A stretch of 64,000 nt of DNA from contig NZ_CABFMN010000117.1 of NCBI RefSeq assembly GCF_901875635.1, positions 1 to 64,000 of the forward strand, in the 5' to 3' direction. This stretch comes from Xylophilus ampelinus. GTDB taxonomy: Bacteria; Pseudomonadota; Gammaproteobacteria; Burkholderiales; Burkholderiaceae_C. Shown one piece after another: positions 1 to 9,000 of the stretch. How positions within the stretch are numbered: position 1 is the stretch's first letter; the number at the start of each line of letters is the position of its first letter. The translations under genes and the position numbers were made by a program. Below the pieces are notes generated by a model, which was not told where the DNA came from, did no database searches, and was given only the letters and a program-made list of their open reading frames with translations.

Positions 1-160
1 CAGGGACGGGCAGGGGCGACGGCCGCGCGGGGGCGGCCGTGGGCGCTTCGGGGGGCCGGGGCGGCGAGGCGCAGGCGGCAAGAAATCCGAGTGCGGCCAG
101 CACCGCCGTGGACAGCCGGACCCGGCCAGGGACGATCAAGGGGATCTGCATCCGCGCCAT
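1..160 (-). CDS. Putative lipoprotein, truncated by window edge
   Basis: An uninterrupted minus-strand frame of 53 codons starts at the ATG ending at 160 and runs off the window. It begins with a basic N-terminus and a hydrophobic stretch ending in a lipobox-like FLAAC (Cys at about residue 30). A Pro/Ala-rich linker (PPRPPEAPTAAP) follows, as is common after the lipidated Cys of outer membrane lipoproteins. A second ATG at codon 4 is an alternative start. It lies downstream of the LacI-type gene in the same direction. The mature domain is outside the window, so no function can be assigned. Confidence 0.55.
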   Translation of the reverse strand, partial: MARMQIPLIVPGRVRLSTAVLAALGFLAACASPPRPPEAPTAAPARPSPLPVP

Positions 161-209
161 TCTGCCGCCCTGACCGTGCTGCCCCGACGGCCGCACCCGC
201 GCCGGCGTG

Positions 210-1229
210 TCAGCCGGGGGGCGGCCCGACCGAGCCCCGATCGGTGAACTCCAGCGGCACCTTTTCCGCTCGGCCTGCAGGCGGTGCTTCGGCCATGCGG
301 CTGCGCAACAGCGCGGCCACCAGGTCGGCCACCTGCTTCGAATCCACATTCAGCAGCGAGATCGCAGGCCGGTGGTCGCGCGCCACGTCGGTGTCGCCGA
401 TGGTGATGACCGAAATGTCTTGCGGAATGCGCAGGCCGTTGTCGGCGATCGCGCGCAAGGTGCTGCCCAGCGTGTAGGTGCCCTGGGCCACGATGGCGGT
501 GGGCCGGTCGGGCCGGCGCAGCAGCGCATCGACGTCCGCATACACCGAACTCGTGGCCGAAGCGGCCTGCACCAGCATGTCGGAGGGCGGCGTGAGGTGG
601 GCGGCGCGGTAGGCGGCGCGGTAGCCCTCGATGCGCCGGCGCACGGGCCGGCTGGTGGCGCGCCAGAGCGCGAGCGCCACTCGCCGATGCCCGAGCGAGA
701 ACAGGTGCGCCATCGCGACCTTCATGCCGGCCGCATGGTCAAAGAGCAGCGCGTCGCAGCGCGGTGCCGCCATGTCGCGGTCGAGCAGCACCACCGGCAT
801 CGGCAATGCTTTGAGCGCGGCCACCACCTGCTCGTCGCGCTCATTGCCGGGCGCGGCGATCACACCGTCCATGCCGCGGCGCCCGAACATCGCCAGGGTC
901 TCGACCTCGCGCTGCGGATCGTTCAGGCCGTTGGCCAGCAGCAGCATGTAGCCCTCGGCGCGCAGCCGCTCCTCCAGCGCGCGGAAGAGGCGCGCATACA
1001 GTGGGTTGGTCACGTCGGTGAACAGGCAACCGATGGTCTTGCTGGAGCGCGAGCGCAGCGACTGCGCTGCATGGTTGGGCCGGTAGTCCAGCACGGCGAT
1101 GGCCCGCTCCACCTTCTCGCGGGTGGCCGGTGAAACGTTCTCGACACCGTTGATGACGCGCGAGGCGCTGCCGACCGACACCCCGGCGAGTGCCGCTACA
1201 TCGCGGATGTCCACACCCTTCTTTTTCAT
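210..1229 (-). CDS. LacI/GalR-family transcriptional regulator
   Basis: Predicted DNA-binding repressor of 339 aa, the usual length for the family. Residues 6-30 (VDIRDVAALAGVSVGSASRVIN) form the LacI helix-turn-helix, followed by the hinge helix around YRPNHAAQSLRS. The rest is a periplasmic-binding-protein-like effector domain, with TIGCLFTDVTNP starting the first subdomain and ISVITIGDTD near the second hinge. It diverges from the SDR/Bug/CMD operon. A perfect TGAAACGTTTCA palindrome in the shared 142 bp gap is the probable operator, so it likely controls that operon and perhaps itself. The effector is unknown. Confidence 0.92.
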   Translation of the reverse strand: MKKKGVDIRDVAALAGVSVGSASRVINGVENVSPATREKVERAIAVLDYRPNHAAQSLRSRSSKTIGCLFTDVTNPLYARLFRALEERLRAEGYMLLLANGLNDPQREVETLAMFGRRGMDGVIAAPGNERDEQVVAALKALPMPVVLLDRDMAAPRCDALLFDHAAGMKVAMAHLFSLGHRRVALALWRATSRPVRRRIEGYRAAYRAAHLTPPSDMLVQAASATSSVYADVDALLRRPDRPTAIVAQGTYTLGSTLRAIADNGLRIPQDISVITIGDTDVARDHRPAISLLNVDSKQVADLVAALLRSRMAEAPPAGRAEKVPLEFTDRGSVGPPPG

Positions 1230-1301
1230 TCTTGATGCTTGCAGGCCATGGTGCCGTCGATCATAGCCAGCGGCGGCAGGCGCTAGGTATTAACGCCATG
1301 T

Positions 1302-1313
1302 TGAAACGTTTCA
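1302..1313. promoter_or_regulatory. LacI-type operator palindrome
   Basis: TGAAACGTTTCA is a perfect 12 bp palindrome with the central CG typical of LacI/GalR family operators. It lies in the divergent gap between the regulator (start 1229) and the SDR gene (start 1372). The position and symmetry are seen directly; binding is inferred. Confidence 0.65.
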
Positions 1314-1371
1314 TTCGTCGACCTACGATCAGCCTCCGATCCGCTCGCATCGCCACAGGAGACACCCGCCC

Positions 1372-2235
1372 ATGCCCGACTCCACCGCCCTCGACCCGCA
1401 GCGCCAGTGCTTTGCCGAGACCTTCGGCCAGCCACCCACGCCCCAGCCACGGCGCCTCGCCCGCCGGCGCATCCTCGTGGTGGGCGCGGGCCAGCGCGCC
1501 ATCGACGATCCCGATCCTCCGGTGGGCAACGGCCGCGCCATCTCGCTGCTTTTCGCACGCGAAGGGGCCACCCTCACCTGCGTCGACGTGTCAGAACCCG
1601 CGCTTGCCGAGACCTGCCGCCAGGTGCGCGAAGCGGGCGGCACCGTGCATGCCGAAGTGGCCGATGTCGCGCAGGCCGGCACGATCGCACCGCTGGTGGC
1701 GCGTGCGGCCGAGCGCATGGGCGGCCTCGACGGCCTGGTGATGGTGGTCGGCATCGCCAGCGGCCTGCCGCTGGAGCAGCAGACGGCCGAAGCCTGGGAC
1801 CACGAACATGCGGTGAACGTGCGCAGCAACATGCTGTTCGCGCAGCAGGCCATGCGGCACATGGCCCCCGGCAGCGCGATCGTGCTGATCTCGTCGCTCG
1901 CGGCGCTGCGCAATTCCAGCGGCAACCCTGCCTACGAGACCACCAAGGCGGCGCAGGTGTCGCTGGCGCGCTCGATCGCGATGGCCGGCCAGCGCCAGGG
2001 CATCCGCTGCAACGCGGTGCTGCCGGGCCTCATGGACACGCCCATGGGCCGCGCCGCCACGCGCCGCCGACCCTCGCGCCTGGGTGCGCCGCTGCCCTTC
2101 GGCAGACAGGGCACGGGGTGGGAGGTGGCCCACGCGACCCTGTTCCTCGTGTCGCACGAGTCCACCTTCGTGAACGCCCACGCGCTGGTGGTCGACGGCG
2201 GCCTGGCTGCCGGCATCGCGCTCGCGACCCACTGA
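1372..2235 (+). CDS. SDR-family oxidoreductase
   Basis: Short-chain dehydrogenase/reductase of 287 aa, probably an NAD(P)-dependent alcohol/ketone oxidoreductase. The Rossmann glycine loop starts at VVGAGQ but carries an insertion before GNGRA (about residues 36-55). Further motifs are the acidic CVDVSEP after beta-2, VNVRSN, the catalytic Ser in LISSLAAL and the YETTK active-site Tyr-Lys pair. A C-terminal VVDGGLAAG completes the fold. An AGGAGA ribosome site precedes the ATG. It is the first gene of a three-gene run with a Bug binding protein and a CMD-like protein, suggesting catabolism of an imported organic acid. The substrate cannot be read from sequence. Confidence 0.88.
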   Translation: MPDSTALDPQRQCFAETFGQPPTPQPRRLARRRILVVGAGQRAIDDPDPPVGNGRAISLLFAREGATLTCVDVSEPALAETCRQVREAGGTVHAEVADVAQAGTIAPLVARAAERMGGLDGLVMVVGIASGLPLEQQTAEAWDHEHAVNVRSNMLFAQQAMRHMAPGSAIVLISSLAALRNSSGNPAYETTKAAQVSLARSIAMAGQRQGIRCNAVLPGLMDTPMGRAATRRRPSRLGAPLPFGRQGTGWEVAHATLFLVSHESTFVNAHALVVDGGLAAGIALATH

Positions 2236-2252
2236 ACGCACGGAGCACGCCC

Positions 2253-3248
2253 ATGAACCGCATGACACGCCGCCATGCCGCCGGCCTGGCGCTGGCTGCG
2301 ATCGCCGCCACCGCGACGCTCGCACCGCGCGCCGCCGCCGCGCAGCAGGACTACCCCTCGCGCCCCATCAAGATCGTGCTGGGCTTTCCGCCCGGCGGTT
2401 CCACCGACCTGTCGGCGCGCCGCGTGGCCGAACAGCTCGCGCGGCAGATGGGCCAGCCGGTGGTGGTCGAGAACCGGCCCGGCGCCTCGGGCAACATCGG
2501 TGCGGCGTACGTGGCCAAGAGCCCGCCCGACGGGTACACGCTGCTGTATGGCACCAACACGACGCACGCCATGAACGTGAGCCTCTACCCGAAGCTCGAA
2601 TACGACCCGGTCAAGGACTTCGAGCCGGTCGTGCTCCAGGGCAAGGTGTCGAACGTGCTGAGCGTGAACCCGTCCTTCGACGCGAAGACGCTGCCCGAAT
2701 TCATCGCCATGGCCAAGGCGCAGCCCGGCAAGATCAACGTGGCTTCGAACGGCAACTCCACCAGCACGCACATGGCGCTCGAGCTGTTCAAGCGCACGGC
2801 CGGCGTGCAGGTCGTGCATGTGCCGTACAAGGGCAGCGCGCCGGCACTCACCGACGTGCTCGGCGGCCAGGTGCCGGCCATCATGGACAACCTGCCGGCA
2901 TCGCTGCCCTACATCAAGGCCGGCAAGCTGCGCGCGCTCGCGGTGACCTCGCGCACCCGCCTGCCGCAACTGCCCGACGTGCCCACCTTCGACGAGCTGG
3001 GCCTCAAGGGCTACGAGGTGGCCGGCTGGGGCGCGATCTGGGCCCCCGCCGGCACGCCGAAGCCCATCGTCGAACGCCTGAACCGCGAGATCAACCTCGC
3101 GCTGAAGGACCCGAAGGTGATCGCGGTGATGTACGACACCGCCTCCGTCCCGCAGGGCGGCACCAGCGAGCAGCTCGCGCAGTACGCCCGCGAGGAAACC
3201 GCCAAGTGGGGCGAACTCATCCGCAGCGCCAACATCCGACTCGACTGA
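2253..3248 (+). CDS. Bug/TctC-family tripartite tricarboxylate transporter substrate-binding protein
   Basis: Periplasmic solute-binding protein of 331 aa. Residues 1-35 form a signal peptide with an RMTRRHAAG basic region, a hydrophobic core and an AAA-QQ cleavage site. The mature protein starts with YPSRPIKIVLGFPPGGSTD, the Bug signature, and also has VENRPGASGNIGAAYVAKSPPDGYTLL-type motifs and VPYKGSAPALTDVLGG. The start chosen is the ATG 17 nt after the SDR stop, because it gives the signal peptide; the upstream extension of the frame lies over the SDR gene. No TctA/TctB membrane genes are adjacent, which is usual for Bug orphans in Burkholderiales. Ligand unknown, probably a carboxylate. 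Confidence 0.93.
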   Translation: MNRMTRRHAAGLALAAIAATATLAPRAAAAQQDYPSRPIKIVLGFPPGGSTDLSARRVAEQLARQMGQPVVVENRPGASGNIGAAYVAKSPPDGYTLLYGTNTTHAMNVSLYPKLEYDPVKDFEPVVLQGKVSNVLSVNPSFDAKTLPEFIAMAKAQPGKINVASNGNSTSTHMALELFKRTAGVQVVHVPYKGSAPALTDVLGGQVPAIMDNLPASLPYIKAGKLRALAVTSRTRLPQLPDVPTFDELGLKGYEVAGWGAIWAPAGTPKPIVERLNREINLALKDPKVIAVMYDTASVPQGGTSEQLAQYAREETAKWGELIRSANIRLD

Positions 3249-3253
3249 CACCC

Positions 3254-3787
3254 ATGGCACGCATTCCCTACTTCGACCTCGACCAGGCCACCCCGGCCTT
3301 TCGCGACATGCTGGCCAACCGGCCGCCGCTCAACATCTACCGCATGGTGGCGCATGGCGGGCCTTCGGCCGAGGGCTTCCTCGCGCTCGGGAGCGCGATC
3401 CTGCGGCGTTCGGCGCTCGATGCGCAGCTGCGCGAACTGGTGATCCTGCGGGTGGGCGCGCTGTGCGCTTCGCACTACGAGGTCTTCCAGCACCGCCGCG
3501 TGGCCGCGCAGGCGGGCGTTCCGGCCGCGAAGATCGATGCCGTGCTGCGGCAGGCCCAGGGCGAGCCCGAGGCCGGCGCCTTCTCGCCCCTGGAGTTGGA
3601 CGTGCTGCGTTACACCGACGCCGTGGTGCGCGACGTGAAGGCGCCGCAGGCGCTCTTCGACGCCGTGGCTGGCGCCCTGCCCCACCAGCAGCTCATCGAG
3701 CTGATGATGACCATCGGCTTTTACATGATGGTGAGCCGCCTGCTCGAGAACCTCGAGGTGGACCTGGAAGATCCGCCCGTGCACTGA
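3254..3787 (+). CDS. Carboxymuconolactone decarboxylase-family protein
   Basis: 177 aa all-helical protein of the CMD/AhpD superfamily. The core runs from ELVILRVGALCASHYE through HRRVAAQAGV, matching the family pattern E-x-V-I-L-R-x-x and the conserved His before an Ala-Gly turn. Only one Cys (CASH) is present where AhpD peroxidases have CxxC, so a thiol peroxidase role is doubtful. It begins 5 nt after the Bug gene and ends the operon. It may be a gamma-carboxymuconolactone decarboxylase-like or stress enzyme; the exact reaction is unknown. Confidence 0.82.
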   Translation: MARIPYFDLDQATPAFRDMLANRPPLNIYRMVAHGGPSAEGFLALGSAILRRSALDAQLRELVILRVGALCASHYEVFQHRRVAAQAGVPAAKIDAVLRQAQGEPEAGAFSPLELDVLRYTDAVVRDVKAPQALFDAVAGALPHQQLIELMMTIGFYMMVSRLLENLEVDLEDPPVH

Positions 3788-3797
3788 GCCTGCGGGC

Positions 3798-4430
3798 TCA
3801 CTGCCGCACGTAGCGCAGGTGCGTGGCGCCGGGCCCGTCGAGCACGCGGTCGATGCGCCATGCCGGTGCGGGCGCGTGCAGGTGCTCGAACAGGCGCCAG
3901 CCGCCGCCGAACAGCACCGGCGCGAGCGCGATCTCCAGCTCGTCGACGACGCCGAGGTTCAGGTACTGCTGGATCACGTCGGCTCCGCCCGAGATGCGCA
4001 CGTCGCGGTCACCGGCGGACACTCGGGCCAGTTCCAGCGCGCGTTGCGGCCCGTCATTGACGAAGTGGAAGGTCGTGCCGCCCGGGCGCACCCAGGGCGC
4101 GCGCTGCTCGTGCGTCAGCACGTAGACGGGCGTGTGGAAGGGCGCCTCCTCCGGCCACGCGACCTCGCCCTGGTCGAACATGCGCTTGCCCATGATGTTG
4201 GCGCCGATGCGCTCGAAGGTGCTACGAACGTGGTCGTTGATCGGCCCGGTCTCGCCGCCCGGCCCGGCCTGGAGCACGGTCTCGCGGAAGTGCTGCTGGC
4301 GCAGCAGCCAGCCCATCATTGCGCCCCATTTCGCGCCCCAGCCCATGTGATCGGGCCGGTCCATTCGCATGCCCTCGGGGGCCATGTAGCCGTCGAGGCT
4401 CAGGCCGATGTTGACGAATACCTTGCCCAT
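3798..4430 (-). CDS. Dihydrofolate reductase-family (RibD C-terminal-like) protein
   Basis: 210 aa protein of the DHFR-like RibD_C superfamily (YyaP/YwjB type). Visible features are VFVNIGLSLDGYMA at the N-terminus, GANIMGKRMFD, PVYVLTH, ISGGADVIQQYLNLGVVDELEI and LFGGGWRLF, the last two forming the nucleotide-binding half. The ATG at 4430 is preferred over the one at 4442 because an AAGGA ribosome site lies six bases before it. Members are NADPH-dependent reductases of mostly unknown substrate. It converges with the CMD gene and is otherwise isolated. Confidence 0.8.
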   Translation of the reverse strand: MGKVFVNIGLSLDGYMAPEGMRMDRPDHMGWGAKWGAMMGWLLRQQHFRETVLQAGPGGETGPINDHVRSTFERIGANIMGKRMFDQGEVAWPEEAPFHTPVYVLTHEQRAPWVRPGGTTFHFVNDGPQRALELARVSAGDRDVRISGGADVIQQYLNLGVVDELEIALAPVLFGGGWRLFEHLHAPAPAWRIDRVLDGPGATHLRYVRQ

Positions 4431-4544
4431 GCTGTCCTTCATGAAGAAACGGCCTTCGGCCGCTGGGAGCCGGGACTCTATGCGATCAAGTGGACGGCGT
4501 CCACAAGAATTTCGGGCGCGGGCGTCGAGGCGCGCCTTGGCGAC

Positions 4545-6062
4545 TCAGCCCGCGCTTCGTGTGGACCCGGCCGCCGGGGCCGCGTCGCGCAGCCAGGCCG
4601 CCTCCCACCCGCCCCCGAGCGACTGGATCAGCCCCACCGCCGCGGTCTGCCGCGCGAGTTGCACCTGCACCAGGCTGCGCCGCGCGCTCAAGGCCGAGGC
4701 CTGGGCGCTGACCACGTCGGTGTAGTTCACCTGGCCGGCGCGGTAGCGGTTGAGCAATTGCTGCTCGGTGCGGTCGGCCGCCAGCGAGGCAGTGCGGCGC
4801 AGGCCCTCCTGCTCGGCCAGCGCGGCCGTGGCGCTGAGCTGGTCCTCCACGCTCTGGAAGGCGGCCAGCACGGTCTGCCGGTAGCGCGCCACGCTGGCCT
4901 CGTGCGATGCCTTGGCCGCATCGACACCGGCACCGATGGCGCCCGCGTCGAACACCGTCTGCGCCACCGACAGCCCCAGCGCCCACAGCATGTTCGATGC
5001 ATCGAACAGGTCGCGCACGCGGCTGGTGCTGCTGCTGATCGACGCCGTGAGCCCGATGTTGGGGAAGTACGCGGCGCGCGCGATGCCGATCTGCGCGTTG
5101 GCCGATGCGACCGCCCGCTCGGCCGCCGCGATGTCGGGCCGGCGCTGCAGCAGCAGCGAGGGCACGCCGGTGGGCACGGCCGGCACCGTCGGCTTCCAGT
5201 CGGCCACCGCGATGGAGAAGTCCGCCGGCACGGCGCCCACCAGCACGGCGATGGCGTGCTCGTAGGTGGCGCGGGTGCGGCGCAGTGCCACCCGCTCGGC
5301 CTGCGCGCTGACCAGTTGCGTCTGGGCCTGCAGCACGTCGGTCTGCGCGGCGATGCCGGCCTCGTAGCGGTTGCGCGTGATGGTGAGGGCGCGCTCGTAG
5401 CCCTCGATGGTCTCGTTCAGCAGGCGCAGTTCGGTGTCGGCCTCGCGCAGCGAGAAGTAGTTGGTCACCAGATCGCCGACCGCCGACAGCCGCGCCGACG
5501 CCAGGTCGGCCTCGCTCGCTTGCGCGCTGGCCTGCGCGCTGCCGACGGCCTCGCGCAGCCGGCCCCACAGGTCGGGCGACCAGTCCGCCGCCAGGCTGGC
5601 CGAGAAACTGTTGGCGGGCGAGCCCGTGCCGTCGTTCCGCACCGCGCCCGTGCGGCGCCCGCTGCCGTCCAGGCCCACGCTCGGGAACAGCGCCGCGCGC
5701 TGCTGGCGCACCAGCGCCTGGGCCTGGGTGTAGGCGGCCACCGCGGCGGCGATGTTCTGGTTCGATATCTGCACGCGTGCGGCCAGGGCGTCGAGCTGCG
5801 GATCGCCGAAGCGCGTCCACCATTCGCCGCGGTCCAGTGCGTCGCCGGGCTGGGCCGGCACCCAGCCCTCGGCCGCGGGCGCTTCCTTGAAGGCCGTGGC
5901 CGTGGCCGCGACGGGCCGCTCGTAGCGCGGGCCGACCGCGCAGCCGCCCAGCGCCAGCACTGCGGCCAGCACCGTGCTTCCAAGTAAAAAGTGCCTGGAA
6001 CGCCCGCCGGACAGGCGCGAGCAGCTATGAATTCGATAGCGTTCGAAGGGGAAAGTCGTCAT
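4545..6062 (-). CDS. NodT-family RND efflux outer membrane lipoprotein
   Basis: TolC-like outer membrane channel of 505 aa. A lipobox LALGGC is followed by VGPRYERPV, the standard NodT/OprM start. Two outer-membrane-efflux repeats follow, with WSPDLWGRLREAV, LQRRPDIAAAERAVASANAQIG and LLNRYRAGQVNYTDVV as landmarks. It starts 5 nt after the second RND pump gene and so closes the mdtABC-like operon. It should form the outer membrane exit duct. The pre-lipobox segment is unusually long (about 40 residues) because the 5' end overlaps a copy of the dispersed repeat. An internal non-ATG start closer to the lipobox is possible. Confidence 0.9.
   Translation of the reverse strand: MTTFPFERYRIHSCSRLSGGRSRHFLLGSTVLAAVLALGGCAVGPRYERPVAATATAFKEAPAAEGWVPAQPGDALDRGEWWTRFGDPQLDALAARVQISNQNIAAAVAAYTQAQALVRQQRAALFPSVGLDGSGRRTGAVRNDGTGSPANSFSASLAADWSPDLWGRLREAVGSAQASAQASEADLASARLSAVGDLVTNYFSLREADTELRLLNETIEGYERALTITRNRYEAGIAAQTDVLQAQTQLVSAQAERVALRRTRATYEHAIAVLVGAVPADFSIAVADWKPTVPAVPTGVPSLLLQRRPDIAAAERAVASANAQIGIARAAYFPNIGLTASISSSTSRVRDLFDASNMLWALGLSVAQTVFDAGAIGAGVDAAKASHEASVARYRQTVLAAFQSVEDQLSATAALAEQEGLRRTASLAADRTEQQLLNRYRAGQVNYTDVVSAQASALSARRSLVQVQLARQTAAVGLIQSLGGGWEAAWLRDAAPAAGSTRSAG
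5982..6040 (+). repeat. Dispersed GCTAT-hairpin repeat, copy A
   Basis: The sequence ends in GCGCGAGCAGCTAT, a short loop and ATAGC (inverted arms 6024-6028 and 6036-6040). It resembles copies B and C in having GCGAGCAGCTAT plus a CG-containing loop. It overlaps the first codons of the nodT-like gene, so residues around ERYRIHSCSRLSGG are repeat-encoded. Confidence 0.65.
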
Positions 6063-6067
6063 GGGGA

Positions 6068-9000
6068 TCAGGCCCTCGCCAGGTGGCGTTCGTTCGCCGG
6101 GCGGCGGCGCAGCTTGTCGAGCAGCACGTAGACCACGGGCACCGTCAGCAGGGTCAGCAGTTGGCTCGCGATCAGGCCGCCGATGATGGTCACGCCCAGC
6201 GGCTGGCGCAGCTCGGCGCCCTGGCCGAAGCCGATGGCCAGCGGCAGCGCACCCAGCGCGGCGGCCAGCGTGGTCATGAGGATGGGCCGGAAGCGCAGCA
6301 GGCTGGCCTCGCGCACGGCTTCGAGCGCCGTGAGCCCGCGCGAGCGCTCGGCCTCCAGCGCGAAGTCGATGATCATGATGGCGTTCTTCTTCACGATGCC
6401 GATCAGCAGGAACAGCCCGATGAGCGCGATGATCGACAGCTCCATGCGGAACAGCAGCAGCGCCAGCACCGCACCGACGCCGGCCGAGGGCAGCGTGGTC
6501 AGCACCGTGATCGGGTGGATCAGGCTCTCGTACAGGATGCCCAGCACGATGTAGATCACCACGATGGCCGCCAGGATCAGCACGAGCTGCTGAGAGTTCG
6601 AGTCCTGCGCCGCGCGCGCCGTGCCGGAGAAGCTGCCGCGCACGTTGATGGGCATGGCGATGTCGTTCTCGGCCTGCTTGACCAGGCGCTGCCCCTCGGC
6701 CAGCGTCACGCCGTCGGCCAGGCTGAAGGACACCGTGCTGGCGAGCTCGGTGTCCTCGTGGCTGATGGAGCTGGGCACCGCTCGCTCGGCCAGCCGCGCG
6801 AAGGCCGAGAGCGGCACCATCGCCGTGGTGTTCGAGGCGATGGCCTGCCCCGCCGACGAGGTGCGCGACGCCGGGTTGGCCGAGGTCACGGTGGAGGTGC
6901 CGGTGCTCGCGTCGGTGTTGGCCTGGACGCTGCTCACCGTCGTGGCGCCGGTGGCGGCGTTGGTGCTGGTGTTCAACGTCGAGGGCACGTACAGGTCCTT
7001 CAGCACGATGGGCGACTGCTGGAAGCGCGGCGCCCATTCCATGATGACCGAGTACTGGTTCAGGTCGTTGTAGATCGTCGCCACCGAGCGCTGGCCATAG
7101 GCGTTGTACAGCGCGGTGTTGATCGCCGCGGTGTTCACGCCCAGTCGCGCCGCCGCATCGCGGTCCACCTGCACGAAGGTCTCGACGCCGTTGTCCGACG
7201 ATTCGCCGTCCACGTCGGTGAGCTGGGGCAGCTCCTGCATGCGGTCGGCCAGCTTCTTCGACCAGGTGCGCAGGTCGGCCAGCGAATCGCTCTTGAGCGT
7301 GTACTGGTAGGTCGAGTTGCTCTGCCGCCCGCCCATGCGCAGGTCCTGCACCGGGCCGAGGAACACGCGCAGCCCGGTGAGCTGGTTGAGCTGCGGGCGC
7401 AGCCGGTCGATCACCACCTGCGTCTTCTCGGTGCGCAGCGAGCCGTAGGGCTTGAGGTTGACGAACATGAAGCCGCCGCCCGCGCGCGAGCCGCCGCCGA
7501 AGGCCACCACCGTGTCCACCGCCGGGTCGGCGTTGATGATGTCCACCGCCTGCTTGAGCTTGTCCTTCAATGCGGTCGACGAGATGCTCTGGTCGGCACG
7601 GATGCCGGCGTTGAGCTGGCCGTTGTCCTGCTGCGGGAAGAAGCCCTTGGGGATGTGGGCGAAGAGGTACACGTTCAGCCCCACGACCACCACCAGCGAC
7701 AGCATCACCAGCGCCTTGCTCGCCAGCGCCCAGTCCAGGCTGTGCGCATAGGTGCGCAGGCTCCACTGCCACAGCCGCTCGGTCCCGCGCAGGAAGGGGC
7801 CGGAGATGCGCCCCGGCTTCCTGCGCGCGTAGTACGACTCGGCGCGCAGCAGCGTGGCACACAGCATCGGCGTGGTGGTGAGGGAGATCACCAGCGAGAT
7901 CAGCACCGACGCCGACAGCGTGACCGCGAACTCCTTGAAGAGGCGACCCACCTGCCCGCCCATGAACAGCAGCGGGATGAACACCGCCACCAGCGACAGG
8001 CTGATCGACAGCACCGTGAAGCCGACCTCGCGCGCACCCTTGAGCGCCGCCGCCATGCGCCCCATGCCGGCCTCGATGTGGCGCTGCGTGTTCTCCAGCA
8101 CCACGATGGCGTCGTCGACCACGAAGCCGGTCGCCACCGTGAGCGCCATCAGCGACAGGTTGTTGAGCGAGAAGCCAAGCAGGTACATGACGCCGAAGGT
8201 GCCCAGCAACGACACCACCGTGGCCACCGCCGGGATGATGGTGGCCCGCGCGCGGCGCAGGAACACGCCCACGACGAACACGACGAGCACCACCGAGATC
8301 ACCAGCGTGACCTCGACCTCGCGCAGGGAGGCACGAATCGAGTTGGTGCGGTCCGACGCCACCTGCACCGAGATGTCCTGCGGCAGCTGCTCGCGCAACT
8401 CGGGCAACAGCTTGCGCACGCCGTCCACCGTCTCGATGATGTTGGCGCCCGGCTCCTGCGTGACCAGCACGACCACTGCCGGCTCGCCGTTGAACAGGCC
8501 CACAGTGCGCGTGTTCTCCACGCTGTCGGTCACGCGGGCCACGTCCGAGAGCTTGACGGGCGCGTTGTTGCGCCAGGCGATCACCAGGTCGCGGTAGTCG
8601 GCCGCGCGCAGGCCCGGCGCGGGCGTGTAGATCTGCAGCCGCCGGTCGTCGCTCTGGATCGTGCCCTTGGGCCGGTTGGCGTTGTTGGCCTGGATGGCGG
8701 CGCGCACGTCCTCGGTGCTGATGCCCATGCGGTTCAACGGAAACGGGTCGAGTTCGACCCGCACCGCCGGCAGCGAGCCGCCGCCGATCTCCACGTCGCC
8801 CACGCCGTCGACCTGCGACAGGCGCTGGCTCACGATGTTCGACACCGCGTCGTAGATCTGCCCCGGCGTGCGCGTCTTGGAGGTCAGCGCGAGGATCACC
8901 ACCGGCGCGGCCGTGGGGTTGGCCTTGCGGTAGGTCGGGTTGCTGCGCAGGGTGCTCGGCAAGTCGGCCCGCGCGGCGTTGATCGCGGCCTGCACCTCGC

